NCBI GenBank assembly: GCA_964230805.1
Contig: CAXRIA010000009.1
Span: forward strand, 1 to 64,000
Reading direction: 5' to 3'
Origin: Flavicella sp964230805
Lineage (GTDB): Bacteria > Bacteroidota > Bacteroidia > Flavobacteriales > Flavobacteriaceae
DNA: 64,000 bases
Shown here: positions 35,943 through 44,431 of the stretch, piece after piece
Numbering within the stretch: the stretch's first letter is position 1
Layout of the letters: each line of letters starts with the position of its first letter
Program-made: the position numbers and the translations under genes
The notes under the pieces: model-generated
What the model was told of the DNA's origin: nothing
Database searches by the model: none
Seen by the model: the letters and a program-made list of their open reading frames with translations, nothing else

Positions 35943-36026
35943 GAAAACAAATAAATGATTCGTAAATCAGACGGTGAGGCTAGTAAAACTGTGATAACTG
36001 TTTGGTTTTGAAATAAAAATAAAAAG

Positions 36027-36143
36027 ATGAAAGTAAGAGCATCAATAAAGAAAAGAAGTGCCGAGTGCAAGATTGTACGTAGAAAAGGCAGATTATATGT
36101 AATCAACAAAAAGAATCCTAGATTTAAACAAAGACAAGGGTAA
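36027..36143 (+). CDS. rpmJ: 50S ribosomal protein L36 (zinc-free form)
   Basis: 38 residues, MKVRASIKKRSAECKIVRRK then GRLYV and the RFKQRQG end. The canonical zinc ligands C-x2-C...C-x4-H are reduced to a single cysteine (SAEC; the later Cys is Asn and the His position is Phe), so this is the zinc-independent 'C-minus' type. Ends 3 bp before rpsM. An 84-nt spacer separates it from infA. Confidence 0.93.
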   Translation: MKVRASIKKRSAECKIVRRKGRLYVINKKNPRFKQRQG

Positions 36144-36146
36144 GTT

Positions 36147-36521
36147 ATGGCAAGAATAGCAGGAATTGACATACCAAAAAACAAAAGAGGAGTTATAGCT
36201 TTAACTTATATCTTTGGAATTGGTAACAGTAGAGCTAAAGAAATTTTAGCAAACGCAGGAGTAGACGAAAGCATCAAAGTTCAAGATTGGACGGATGAGC
36301 AAATTGGGAAAATTCGTGAGCAAGCAGGATCCTACACAATTGAAGGTGAATTGCGTTCAGAAACTCAATTGAACATCAAGCGTTTGATGGATATCGGGTG
36401 TTACAGAGGAATTCGTCATAGATCGGGACTTCCATTGAGAGGACAACGAACTAAAAACAATTCTAGAACAAGAAAAGGGAAAAGAAAAACGGTAGCGAAC
36501 AAAAAGAAAGCTACTAAATAA
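36147..36521 (+). CDS. rpsM: 30S ribosomal protein S13
   Basis: 124 residues. Head protein contacting the P-site tRNA. Signature ARIAGIDIPKNKRGVIALTYI, and RHRSGLPLRGQRTKNNSRTRKG near the end. Full length. Confidence 0.97.
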   Translation: MARIAGIDIPKNKRGVIALTYIFGIGNSRAKEILANAGVDESIKVQDWTDEQIGKIREQAGSYTIEGELRSETQLNIKRLMDIGCYRGIRHRSGLPLRGQRTKNNSRTRKGKRKTVANKKKATK

Positions 36522-36533
36522 TAACTAGATATT

Positions 36534-36917
36534 ATGGCTAAATCAAATTCAAAAAAGCGTAAGGTTATTGTTGAGTCAGTTGGTGAAGCACACATCACGG
36601 CTTCATTTAACAATATCATTATTTCTTTAACAAACAAAAAAGGAGACGTAATTTCATGGTCTTCAGCAGGAAAACAAGGTTTTAGAGGTTCTAAGAAGAA
36701 CACTCCTTATGCGGCGCAAACCGCAGCCGAGGATTGTGCTGCAGTAGCACACGAAGCTGGGTTAAGAAAGGTAAAAGTATTCGTGAAAGGACCTGGAAAT
36801 GGTCGTGAGAGTGCAATTAGAACATTGCATAACAATGGCATTGAAGTAACAGAAATTATAGATGTGACTCCAATCCCACACAACGGATGCCGTCCACCAA
36901 AAAGAAGAAGAGTATAA
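36534..36917 (+). CDS. rpsK: 30S ribosomal protein S11
   Basis: 127 residues. Platform protein near the E site. Signature AHITASFNNIIISLT and the end DVTPIPHNGCRPPKRRRV, the segment around the isoaspartate site in other species. Confidence 0.97.
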   Translation: MAKSNSKKRKVIVESVGEAHITASFNNIIISLTNKKGDVISWSSAGKQGFRGSKKNTPYAAQTAAEDCAAVAHEAGLRKVKVFVKGPGNGRESAIRTLHNNGIEVTEIIDVTPIPHNGCRPPKRRRV

Positions 36918-37025
36918 GTAATACTGAATGATCAGTATTTGTATAATAAATATTTAAACCTATTGGGAAATCGATTGTCGAAGGAGAAAGCCTTAATTCA
37001 CAATCCCTAATATAAAACTAGAAAA
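36918..37025 (+). promoter_or_regulatory. Spacer before rpsD with small hairpin
   Basis: A 108-nt gap inside an otherwise tight cluster. A stem AATACTGA/TCAGTATT lies at about 36920-36940. S4 represses the alpha operon in E. coli; the site there is before rpsM, so control here would be differently placed. Function is inferred. Confidence 0.3.
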
Positions 37026-37631
37026 ATGGCAAGATATACAGGACCAAAAACTAAAATTGCTCGTAAGTTTGGAGAAGCAATTTTCGGAGATGACAAATCT
37101 TTTGAAAAGAGAAATTACCCTCCAGGGCAACATGGTAATGCACGACGTAGAGGAAAAAAATCGGAATACGCAATGCAATTGCAAGAAAAACAAAAAGCGA
37201 AATATTCCTATGGAATTTTAGAGCGTCAATTTAGTAATTTGTTTGACAAAGCATCAAGTAGCAAAGGAATTACTGGAGAGGTATTGTTGCAGTTGTGTGA
37301 ATCACGATTGGACAATGTAGTGTACCGTTTGGGAATTGCAAATTCAAGAAGAGCAGCACGTCAATTGGTTTCTCACAGACATATTACTGTAAACGGAGAA
37401 ATTTTAAACATTCCTTCATACTCATTAAAACCAGGAGATGTTGTGGCTGTAAGAGAAAAATCGAAATCTTTAGTGGCGATCGAGAGTGCGTTGGCAGCAA
37501 ATAGCAACGTGTATGAGTGGTTGACTTGGAATGCTGATAAAAAGGAAGGAACGTTTGTTTCTGTTCCAGAAAGAATCCAGATTCCAGAAAACATCAAAGA
37601 ACAATTAATAGTAGAGTTGTACTCTAAATAA
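37026..37631 (+). CDS. rpsD: 30S ribosomal protein S4 (zinc-free)
   Basis: 201 residues. Primary 16S-binding protein and assembly initiator. N-terminus MARYTGPKTKIARKFGEAIFG without the zinc cysteines; S4/RNA-binding domain with SRLDNVVYRLGIANSRRAAR and the QLVSHRHITVNG loop. Full length. Confidence 0.97.
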   Translation: MARYTGPKTKIARKFGEAIFGDDKSFEKRNYPPGQHGNARRRGKKSEYAMQLQEKQKAKYSYGILERQFSNLFDKASSSKGITGEVLLQLCESRLDNVVYRLGIANSRRAARQLVSHRHITVNGEILNIPSYSLKPGDVVAVREKSKSLVAIESALAANSNVYEWLTWNADKKEGTFVSVPERIQIPENIKEQLIVELYSK

Positions 37632-37649
37632 TTTTACACACGTTAAACT

Positions 37650-38642
37650 ATGGCAATTTTAAATTTTCAGAAACCAGACAAAGTAATCATGATTGAATCT
37701 ACCGATTTTGAAGGTAGATTTGAGTTCAGACCTTTAGAACCAGGTTTTGGTTTAACAGTAGGTAACGCATTGAGAAGAGTGTTGCTTTCTTCTTTGGAAG
37801 GATTCGCAATTACCTCTTTGAGAATAGAAGGTGTAGAGCACGAATTTTCTACCATTGAAGGAATTGTCGAAGATGTTACTGAAATTATCCTAAACTTGAA
37901 GCAAGTACGCTTTAAGAAACAAATCGAAGACACAGATAAAGAATCGGTTTCAATAGCTGTGTCTGGTCAAGAACAAATCACTGCAGGTGATATCCAAAAA
38001 TTCACTTCCGGTTTTCAAGTGTTAAATCCAGATTTAGTCATCTGTAATTTGGCAAGTAACGTGAAGTTCGAAATGGATATTACGATTGAGAAAGGAAGAG
38101 GATTTGTTCCTGCAGAAGAGAATAAAAAAGTAAATGTACCTTTGGGAACGATTTTTACAGACTCTATTTACACTCCGATAAAGAATGTAAAATATGCTGT
38201 GGAGAATTACCGTGTTGAACAAAAAACGGATTACGAAAAATTAGTTTTCGATATCGTTACTGATGGTTCAATCAACCCGAAAGATGCGTTGACAGAAGCG
38301 GCAAAAATTTTGATTCACCACTATATGCTATTCTCAGATGAGCGTATCACATTAGAGGCGGATGAGATTGCGCAAACAGAAACCTATGACGAAGAATCAT
38401 TGCACATGCGTCAATTGCTCAAAACAAAATTGATTGACATGGACTTGTCTGTCAGAGCGTTGAACTGTTTGAAAGCTGCAGAAGTTGAAACATTGGGAGA
38501 CTTGGTTTCCTTTAATAAAAACGACTTGATGAAATTCCGTAATTTCGGTAAAAAATCTTTGACAGAGTTGGACGAGTTGGTTCACGTAAAAGGATTGCAA
38601 TTCGGAATGGATTTAAGTAAATACAAATTAGATAAAGATTAA
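37650..38642 (+). CDS. rpoA: RNA polymerase alpha subunit
   Basis: 330 residues. The N-terminal domain (to ~235) dimerises to scaffold polymerase: FEFRPLEPGFGLTVGNALRRVLLSS is its signature, split here as FEFRPLEPGFG and LTVGNALRRVLLSS. A linker leads to the C-terminal domain with helix-hairpin-helix (LNCLKAAEVETLGDLV, FRNFGKKSLTELDELV). Usual place between rpsD and rplQ. Confidence 0.97.
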   Translation: MAILNFQKPDKVIMIESTDFEGRFEFRPLEPGFGLTVGNALRRVLLSSLEGFAITSLRIEGVEHEFSTIEGIVEDVTEIILNLKQVRFKKQIEDTDKESVSIAVSGQEQITAGDIQKFTSGFQVLNPDLVICNLASNVKFEMDITIEKGRGFVPAEENKKVNVPLGTIFTDSIYTPIKNVKYAVENYRVEQKTDYEKLVFDIVTDGSINPKDALTEAAKILIHHYMLFSDERITLEADEIAQTETYDEESLHMRQLLKTKLIDMDLSVRALNCLKAAEVETLGDLVSFNKNDLMKFRNFGKKSLTELDELVHVKGLQFGMDLSKYKLDKD

Positions 38643-38705
38643 TCTTTCATATTTTGCTCTCTGCACGAGGCGGATTGAGCAAGATGAAAGTACAAAACAA
38701 AGGTC

Positions 38706-39188
38706 ATGAGACACGGAAAAAAATTCAATCATTTAGGGAGAAAAACAGCGCATAGAAACGCGATGTTGGCAAACATGGCTTGTTCTTTGATAGAGCACAA
38801 GCGAATCAATACTACGGTTGCCAAAGCAAAAGCTTTGCGTCAATTTGTAGAGCCATTGATTACAAAGTCTAAAAACGACACCACGCACAACCGTCGAAAT
38901 GTTTTTAGTACTTTGAAAAACAAATACGCTGTAACTGAATTGTTCAAAGAAGTATCTGTAAAAGTAGCAGATCGTCCAGGAGGATATGTACGTATCATTA
39001 AACTAGGTAACCGTCAGGGAGATAACGCCCCAATGGCGATGGTAGAACTAGTAGATTACAATGAGGTATACAATCCAAACGGAGCTAAAAAGAAAAAAGC
39101 GACTCGTAGAGGAAGAAAAAAAGCCGATACAACAGTCGTGGAAGCAGAAGCTCAAGTAGCAGAAGAAACGAAAACTTCAGAAGAATAA
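38706..39188 (+). CDS. rplQ: 50S ribosomal protein L17 with C-terminal extension
   Basis: 160 residues; about 40 longer than E. coli L17. The core (MRHGKKFNHLGRKTAHRNAM ... GGYVRIIKLGNRQGDNAPMA) is followed by a basic, then acidic tail (KKKKATRRGRKK, EAEAQVAEETKTSEE) common in Bacteroidota. At the tunnel exit. Last gene of the ribosomal cluster. Confidence 0.97.
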   Translation: MRHGKKFNHLGRKTAHRNAMLANMACSLIEHKRINTTVAKAKALRQFVEPLITKSKNDTTHNRRNVFSTLKNKYAVTELFKEVSVKVADRPGGYVRIIKLGNRQGDNAPMAMVELVDYNEVYNPNGAKKKKATRRGRKKADTTVVEAEAQVAEETKTSEE

Positions 39189-39217
39189 AATGATTCATTT
39201 GAAATTTTAATACTCAA

Positions 39218-39258
39218 AAAAAGGATAAGCTATTTTGTTAGTTTATCCTTTTTTTTAG
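39218..39258 (+). terminator. Terminator after rplQ
   Basis: Stem AAAAAAAGGATAA/TTATCCTTTTTTT with an inner CTA/TAG pair and a run of eight T. Ends the third ribosomal block. Confidence 0.85.
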
Positions 39259-39284
39259 GTAGCTAATAATTGCGGTGCAATCTG

Positions 39285-39292
39285 TATATTTG
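39285..39292 (+). promoter_or_regulatory. -7 box of carA
   Basis: TATATTTG followed by GCAC, 62 bp before carA. The -33 position is not well matched. Confidence 0.5.
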
Positions 39293-39354
39293 CACTATTG
39301 AAAAAGAGAAAATATTAAATTGACGAGTAAAAACTACATATATATCTGACAAAT

Positions 39355-40455
39355 ATGAAATACAATGAATTAAAAAAGGCAATTTTACTGTTAGAAGATG
39401 GAACCGTATTCGAGGGGAAATCTGTGGGTATTGACGGGACTTCTTTAGGGGAAGTTTGTTACAATACCGGTATGACGGGGTACCAAGAGATTTTTACAGA
39501 TCCATCTTATTCAGGTCAATTGATGGTGACTACCAACGCACATATTGGTAATTATGGAGTAAATGATGATGAAGTTGAGTCCAAAGGTATTAAAATAGCA
39601 GGTTTGATATGTCGTAATTTTAGTTTTGTGCATTCCAGAGAAAGATCGTCTGGCTCTTTGCAGGATTATCTGAAAGAACATAAATTATTAGCGATTACAG
39701 ATGTGGACACTCGCGCTGTGGTGAGCTATATCCGTGAAAATGGAGCCATGAATGCCTTGATTTCTACAGATGTAGATGATATGGATGGATTGAAAGCAAA
39801 ATTGGCCAAGGCACCAAGTATGAAAGGATTGGATTTGGCTTCGAGTGTATCTACCAAAGAACCTTATTTCTATGGAGATGAAGATGCGACGTACAAAATT
39901 TCTGCCATGGATTTGGGTATAAAGACCAATATTCTTAGAAACTTAGCAAGCAGAAATTGCTATATCAAAGTATTTCCGAATACCGCATCTTTTGAAGAAA
40001 TGCAAGCTTTCCAGCCAGATGGTTATTTTCTTTCAAACGGACCAGGAGATCCAGAGCCTTTGGCGAATGCTCAAAAAGTGGCAAAGGAAATCATCGATAA
40101 AGATTTGCCCTTGTTTGGAATTTGTCTTGGACATCAAACCATTGCTCTCTCTCAAGGAGTAGCAACCAAAAAAATGCACAATGGACACCGAGGAATCAAC
40201 CATCCAGTCAAAAACCTGATCACAGGAAAAGGAGAAATAACCTCTCAAAACCATGGATTTGTAATTGACAGAGATTCCCTTGAAGGAAATGAAAATGTGG
40301 AAGTAACGCATGTACATTTAAACGACAATACCGTAGCAGGAATTCGAATCAAAAACAAAAACTGTTTTTCGGTACAATACCATCCAGAAGCGAATCCAGG
40401 CCCACACGATTCTTCTTATTTATTTGATCAATTTATTGACAATCTAAAAAAATAG
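39355..40455 (+). CDS. carA: Carbamoyl-phosphate synthase small subunit
   Basis: 366 residues. Glutaminase subunit that releases ammonia for carbamoyl phosphate in arginine and pyrimidine synthesis. N-terminal domain with TGMTGYQEIFTDPSY; class I glutamine amidotransferase domain with the nucleophile in GICLGHQTIAL and the catalytic His/Glu in QYHPEANPGPHD. carB is not adjacent, so the synthetase subunit must be encoded elsewhere. Confidence 0.96.
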   Translation: MKYNELKKAILLLEDGTVFEGKSVGIDGTSLGEVCYNTGMTGYQEIFTDPSYSGQLMVTTNAHIGNYGVNDDEVESKGIKIAGLICRNFSFVHSRERSSGSLQDYLKEHKLLAITDVDTRAVVSYIRENGAMNALISTDVDDMDGLKAKLAKAPSMKGLDLASSVSTKEPYFYGDEDATYKISAMDLGIKTNILRNLASRNCYIKVFPNTASFEEMQAFQPDGYFLSNGPGDPEPLANAQKVAKEIIDKDLPLFGICLGHQTIALSQGVATKKMHNGHRGINHPVKNLITGKGEITSQNHGFVIDRDSLEGNENVEVTHVHLNDNTVAGIRIKNKNCFSVQYHPEANPGPHDSSYLFDQFIDNLKK

Positions 40456-40597
40456 AATCAAACAAAAATAAAAAGCAAGCCAAGGAATACAAGGAGCGAA
40501 TACGTTGTAGGTAAAACTGCGAATTTGTTCTTTCGGAATTCAAAGGCTTTTGTAACTTGCAAAGCAAACTTAGAATAAACATTAAAATTAAATAAAA

Positions 40598-41887
40598 ATG
40601 AGCGTAATTATTAGCATTCATGCACGTCAAATTTTTGACTCAAGAGGTAATCCAACAGTAGAAGTTGATGTGATTACAGAAAATGGAGTATTGGGTAGAG
40701 CAGCAGTTCCTTCTGGAGCTTCTACAGGAGAGCACGAAGCAGTAGAGTTAAGAGATGGAGGTACTGACTTTATGGGAAAAGGTGTGTTGAAAGCTGTGAA
40801 CAATGTAAATACTACTATTGCTGAAGAATTGTTAGGATTTTCAGTGTTTGAGCAAAATGCTATTGACCAAGCAATGATCGATTTAGATGGTACGCCAAAC
40901 AAAGCAAAGTTAGGAGCCAATGCTATTTTGGGTGTTTCATTAGCTGTAGCCAAAGCAGCGGCCAATGAATTGAACCAACCATTGTATCGTTATATCGGTG
41001 GGGTTAGTGCAAACACACTTCCTGTTCCTATGATGAACATCGTAAACGGAGGTTCTCATTCAGATGCTCCAATTGCATTCCAAGAATTTATGATCATGCC
41101 TGTAATGGCGAAATCATTTTCACATGCCTTACAAATTGGTTCAGAAGTCTTCCATAATTTGGCAAAAATTTTGCACGACAGAGGGCTGAGTACTGCTGTA
41201 GGAGATGAAGGAGGTTTTGCACCGACGTTCGAGGGAACCGAAGACGCATTGGATACGGTATTGAAGGCGATAGAAAAAGCGGGTTACAAGCCTGGTGAAG
41301 AAGTGAAACTAGCGCTGGATTGTGCAGCAGCAGAATTTTACGAAGATGGGAAATACAACTATGCCAAATTTGAAGGTGAAGGAGGTGCAGTGCGTTCTTC
41401 TCAAGAACAGGCAGATTATCTTGCAGAACTTTCTGAAAAATACCCAATCATTTCCATAGAAGATGGTATGGATGAAAACGACTGGGAAGGATGGAAATAC
41501 TTGACAGAAAAAATTGGAGACAAAGTACAATTGGTAGGTGATGACTTGTTTGTAACCAATGTTGAGCGTCTTTCAAGAGGTGTAGAAGAAGGAATTGCAA
41601 ATTCAATTTTGATTAAAGTAAACCAGATTGGTACTTTGACAGAAACGATTGCAGCCGTTAATATGGCAAAAAATGCAGGTTTCACATCGGTAATGTCACA
41701 TAGATCCGGTGAAACAGAAGACAATACCATTGCTGATTTGGCTGTAGCATTGAATACAGGTCAAATAAAAACAGGTTCAGCATCAAGATCTGACCGTATG
41801 GCAAAGTACAACCAATTGTTAAGAATTGAAGAAGAATTGGAAGAGACAGCTTATTATCCACAAGACAAAGCGTTTAAGTTGAAATAA
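40598..41887 (+). CDS. eno: Enolase
   Basis: 429 residues. Converts 2-phosphoglycerate to phosphoenolpyruvate in glycolysis; cytosolic. Signature motifs: ARQIFDSRGNPTVEVDV, VPSGASTGEHEAVELRD, the acid/base residues in LVGDDLFVTN and the SHRSGETED loop with LIKVNQIGTLTE. Separated from carA by 142 bp and followed by its own terminator. Confidence 0.98.
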   Translation: MSVIISIHARQIFDSRGNPTVEVDVITENGVLGRAAVPSGASTGEHEAVELRDGGTDFMGKGVLKAVNNVNTTIAEELLGFSVFEQNAIDQAMIDLDGTPNKAKLGANAILGVSLAVAKAAANELNQPLYRYIGGVSANTLPVPMMNIVNGGSHSDAPIAFQEFMIMPVMAKSFSHALQIGSEVFHNLAKILHDRGLSTAVGDEGGFAPTFEGTEDALDTVLKAIEKAGYKPGEEVKLALDCAAAEFYEDGKYNYAKFEGEGGAVRSSQEQADYLAELSEKYPIISIEDGMDENDWEGWKYLTEKIGDKVQLVGDDLFVTNVERLSRGVEEGIANSILIKVNQIGTLTETIAAVNMAKNAGFTSVMSHRSGETEDNTIADLAVALNTGQIKTGSASRSDRMAKYNQLLRIEEELEETAYYPQDKAFKLK

Positions 41888-41906
41888 TTATTTCTTCAAA
41901 TCATCT

Positions 41907-41941
41907 AAAAAGACCGAAATTTATGTTCGGTCTTTTTTTTT
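41907..41941 (+). terminator. Terminator after eno
   Basis: Stem AAAAGACCGAA/TTCGGTCTTTT, 8-nt loop, run of nine T counting the stem side. Strong. Confidence 0.9.
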
Positions 41942-42121
41942 GAGTGTGGGTTGTGACGAGAAGAATCGCATTGCAGTTTTAAAGGCAAAAGTTTCGATTT
42001 ACCTGTTATTTTGTAAGGGATGTCTTTTTATCGCAATTTGTATTGTGAAATTCTTAAAAATATTCCTGTTTTATTCCGATTTTTTTTATCGATAAACCGC
42101 TTTCAAAAGCCTTGTTTTTTG

Positions 42122-42129
42122 TAAATTTG
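42122..42129 (+). promoter_or_regulatory. -7 box of gltA
   Basis: TAAATTTG, 33 nt before the gltA ATG, matching TAnnTTTG. The -33 TTG is not clear. Confidence 0.45.
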
Positions 42130-42162
42130 TCACACTTTTAACTGAAAAGAAAAATAGAAAAC

Positions 42163-43449
42163 ATGTCAGAAATAGCAACTTTAGAAGTAAACGGAAAAAA
42201 ATATGAATTCCCATTGATCAAAGGTTCAGAAAATGAATTGGCAATCGATATCAAAACATTGAGAGGAGTTACAGGAGGAGTGACGACCATTGATGCGGGA
42301 TATAAAAACACCGGTTCTTGTAAAAGTGCTGTCACATTTTTAGATGGTGAAAAAGGGATCTTGCGTTACAGAGGATATGCAATTGAAGACCTAGCTGACA
42401 AAGCAGATTTTTTAGAAACTTCTTACCTTCTTATTTTTGGTGAACTACCAACAGCAGAACAGTTAGAAAAATTTCACAAAGACATTGCAAATGAATCTTT
42501 GGTAGACGAAGAAATGAAGAAAATCTTGAATGGTTTTCCAAAATCAGCACACCCAATGGGAGTGATCTCTGCTTTGACGAGTGCTTTGATTTCTTTCAAT
42601 CCAGAATCGGTTAATGTTGAGTCAGAAGAAGAAATGTACAAAGCCATTGTGATGATCATGGCGAAATTTCCTGTGTTAACAGCTTGGACCTTGCGTAAAA
42701 AAGCAGGTTTGCCATTGGACTACGGCGATAAACATTTGGGATATGTGGAGAATCTGTACAAAATGATGTTCAGCAAGCCCAATGAAGAATTTAAGATCAA
42801 TCCAATTGTTTTAGATGCATTGGATAAATTGCTGATTTTACATGCCGATCACGAACAAAACTGTTCAACATCGACTGTCCGTATCGTAGGATCTTCACAT
42901 GCAGGATTATTTGCTTCCCTTTCTGCAGGAATTTCAGCGCTTTGGGGGCCATTGCATGGAGGAGCAAACCAAGCCGTAATCGAAATGTTGGAAGACATTA
43001 AAAAAGATGGTGGAGACTACGAAAAATACATTGCCAAAGCAAAAGATAAAAGCGATCCTTTCCGTTTGATGGGATTCGGACATAGAGTGTACAAAAACTT
43101 TGATCCAAGAGCGAAAATCATTCAAGTAGCCGCCGAGCAAGTATTGGCAGATCTAGGAATTGAAGATCCCGTATTGGATATCGCAAGAGGCTTGGCAGAT
43201 GTTGCCCTAAATGATGAGTATTTCAAATCTCGTAATTTGTATCCAAATGTGGATTTCTATTCAGGAATTATATACAGAGCTTTAGGGATTCCTGTAGAAA
43301 TGTTTACCGTAATGTTTGCCATTGGACGTTTGCCTGGATGGATTGCGCAATGGAAGGAAATGAGAGAAAATCACGAGCCTATTGGTCGTCCACGTCAGTT
43401 GTATGTGGGAGAAAAATTCAGAGAATTCAAAGCCATAGAAAAAAGGTGA
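42163..43449 (+). CDS. gltA: Citrate synthase (type II)
   Basis: 428 residues. Condenses oxaloacetate and acetyl-CoA in the TCA cycle. The long bacterial hexameric type, by its N-terminal beta domain (ATLEVNGKKYEFPLIKGSE). Active-site parts: LHADHEQNCSTSTVR, WGPLHGGANQAV, MGFGHRVYKNFDPRA and NVDFYSGI. Own promoter and terminator. Confidence 0.97.
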   Translation: MSEIATLEVNGKKYEFPLIKGSENELAIDIKTLRGVTGGVTTIDAGYKNTGSCKSAVTFLDGEKGILRYRGYAIEDLADKADFLETSYLLIFGELPTAEQLEKFHKDIANESLVDEEMKKILNGFPKSAHPMGVISALTSALISFNPESVNVESEEEMYKAIVMIMAKFPVLTAWTLRKKAGLPLDYGDKHLGYVENLYKMMFSKPNEEFKINPIVLDALDKLLILHADHEQNCSTSTVRIVGSSHAGLFASLSAGISALWGPLHGGANQAVIEMLEDIKKDGGDYEKYIAKAKDKSDPFRLMGFGHRVYKNFDPRAKIIQVAAEQVLADLGIEDPVLDIARGLADVALNDEYFKSRNLYPNVDFYSGIIYRALGIPVEMFTVMFAIGRLPGWIAQWKEMRENHEPIGRPRQLYVGEKFREFKAIEKR

Positions 43450-43477
43450 AATATTTTCTGTCATAAAATAAAAAGCA

Positions 43478-43506
43478 AACCTCTTAGAAAGTCTAAGAGG
43501 TTTTTT
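43478..43506 (+). terminator. Terminator after gltA
   Basis: Perfect stem AACCTCTTAGA/TCTAAGAGGTT with a three-base loop and a T run. The next gene starts only 16 bp later, so it must use read-through or a promoter inside gltA. Confidence 0.85.
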
Positions 43507-43522
43507 GTTGTACATTTAGGCA

Positions 43523-44344
43523 ATGAAAAAATCGACCACCGTTTTAATATCAAATGTATCTGACGACTCGAAAAAAAAGTCAGGGCTCCAGTCTTTTCTA
43601 AAGGAACTAAAAGCACACAATGTCCATGTGGTTGTTTGCAATTTTGCCAAAGAAGATAGTGCTTTGGGAACCTCGAATTGGTTGTCTTTTCATAAAAATG
43701 GAATCTCAGCAGTCTATCCTTTGCTATCTAAAAATGCAAGATCCAGTCGCTCCGAGATGGTTTTTGAAGAATTGGAAAAAGAGGGGGTATCTATTGCTTC
43801 GGTGGTTGATTATACAGCAGCTGAAGAGGAGGAGTTTTATTTGGAAGGACTGCGAAGTATGGTTTTGGATCCTGCCAATGAAATTGCCTATGCCTCGATT
43901 TCAAACCATACAGACGAAGACTTGTTTGTTGAATTCTGCGAAGATTTTGAATACACACCCATGGTTTTTAGATCTACATACAAAAACGGTATGACGATTT
44001 CTTACACAAGTGATATTTTGTTTGTAGGGGATTTTTTTGTGATGGTAGCATCTGCCTGCATACCCGATAAAAAGGAAAGAAAATTGGTTTTAAATCAGCT
44101 CAAAAAGACCGGAAAAGAATTGATTTTTATTAATGAAAGTCAGGTGAGTCAAGGAATAACCTCTGTGGTTGAAGTGAAAAATGAAAAGGGCAAAACATTG
44201 TTTTTTATGTCTGAATCTGTTTGCGATTGTTTTCAAGATGCACAGCTTCGTATCTTAGAAAAATACGGAGCCATTGTGATGGTGAGAGAACTTCCAATGT
44301 CATTTTCACACTTGCGTAATTTCACCAATCTTATTGAAATGTAA
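43523..44344 (+). CDS. CtlX-like amidinotransferase-fold protein, probably inactive
   Basis: 273 residues. Clearly related to CtlX/arginine-deiminase-type hydrolases: NWLSFHKNG, DYTAAEEEEFYLEGLRSMVLD, AYASISNHTDEDLFVEFCEDF and LVLNQLKKTGKELIFI align with the ~305-residue active proteins as I remember them. Three catalytic points differ. The 'DSIFPNNW' loop is replaced by DSALGTSNW; the 'YHTN' histidine segment reads SYTSDI; and the C-terminal 'GGSxRCM' cysteine segment reads FSHLRNFTN, with Asn where Cys should be. About 35 N-terminal residues are missing. It is therefore likely a pseudoenzyme, perhaps a ligand sensor. It lies where flavobacteria usually carry active copies after gltA. Confidence 0.7.
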   Translation: MKKSTTVLISNVSDDSKKKSGLQSFLKELKAHNVHVVVCNFAKEDSALGTSNWLSFHKNGISAVYPLLSKNARSSRSEMVFEELEKEGVSIASVVDYTAAEEEEFYLEGLRSMVLDPANEIAYASISNHTDEDLFVEFCEDFEYTPMVFRSTYKNGMTISYTSDILFVGDFFVMVASACIPDKKERKLVLNQLKKTGKELIFINESQVSQGITSVVEVKNEKGKTLFFMSESVCDCFQDAQLRILEKYGAIVMVRELPMSFSHLRNFTNLIEM

Positions 44345-44346
44345 AA

Positions 44347-44408
44347 AAAGCTAAAAAACAGTATTTCATACAAAGGAACCCCTGTTTGAAATACTGTTTT
44401 TTAGCTTT
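44347..44408. terminator. Bidirectional terminator between the CtlX-like gene and clpC
   Basis: A perfect 22-bp stem (44347-44368 with 44387-44408), with A and T runs on both flanks, serving two convergent genes. Confidence 0.9.
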
Positions 44409-44431
44409 TAAAAGAAACTGCGATCACATGT

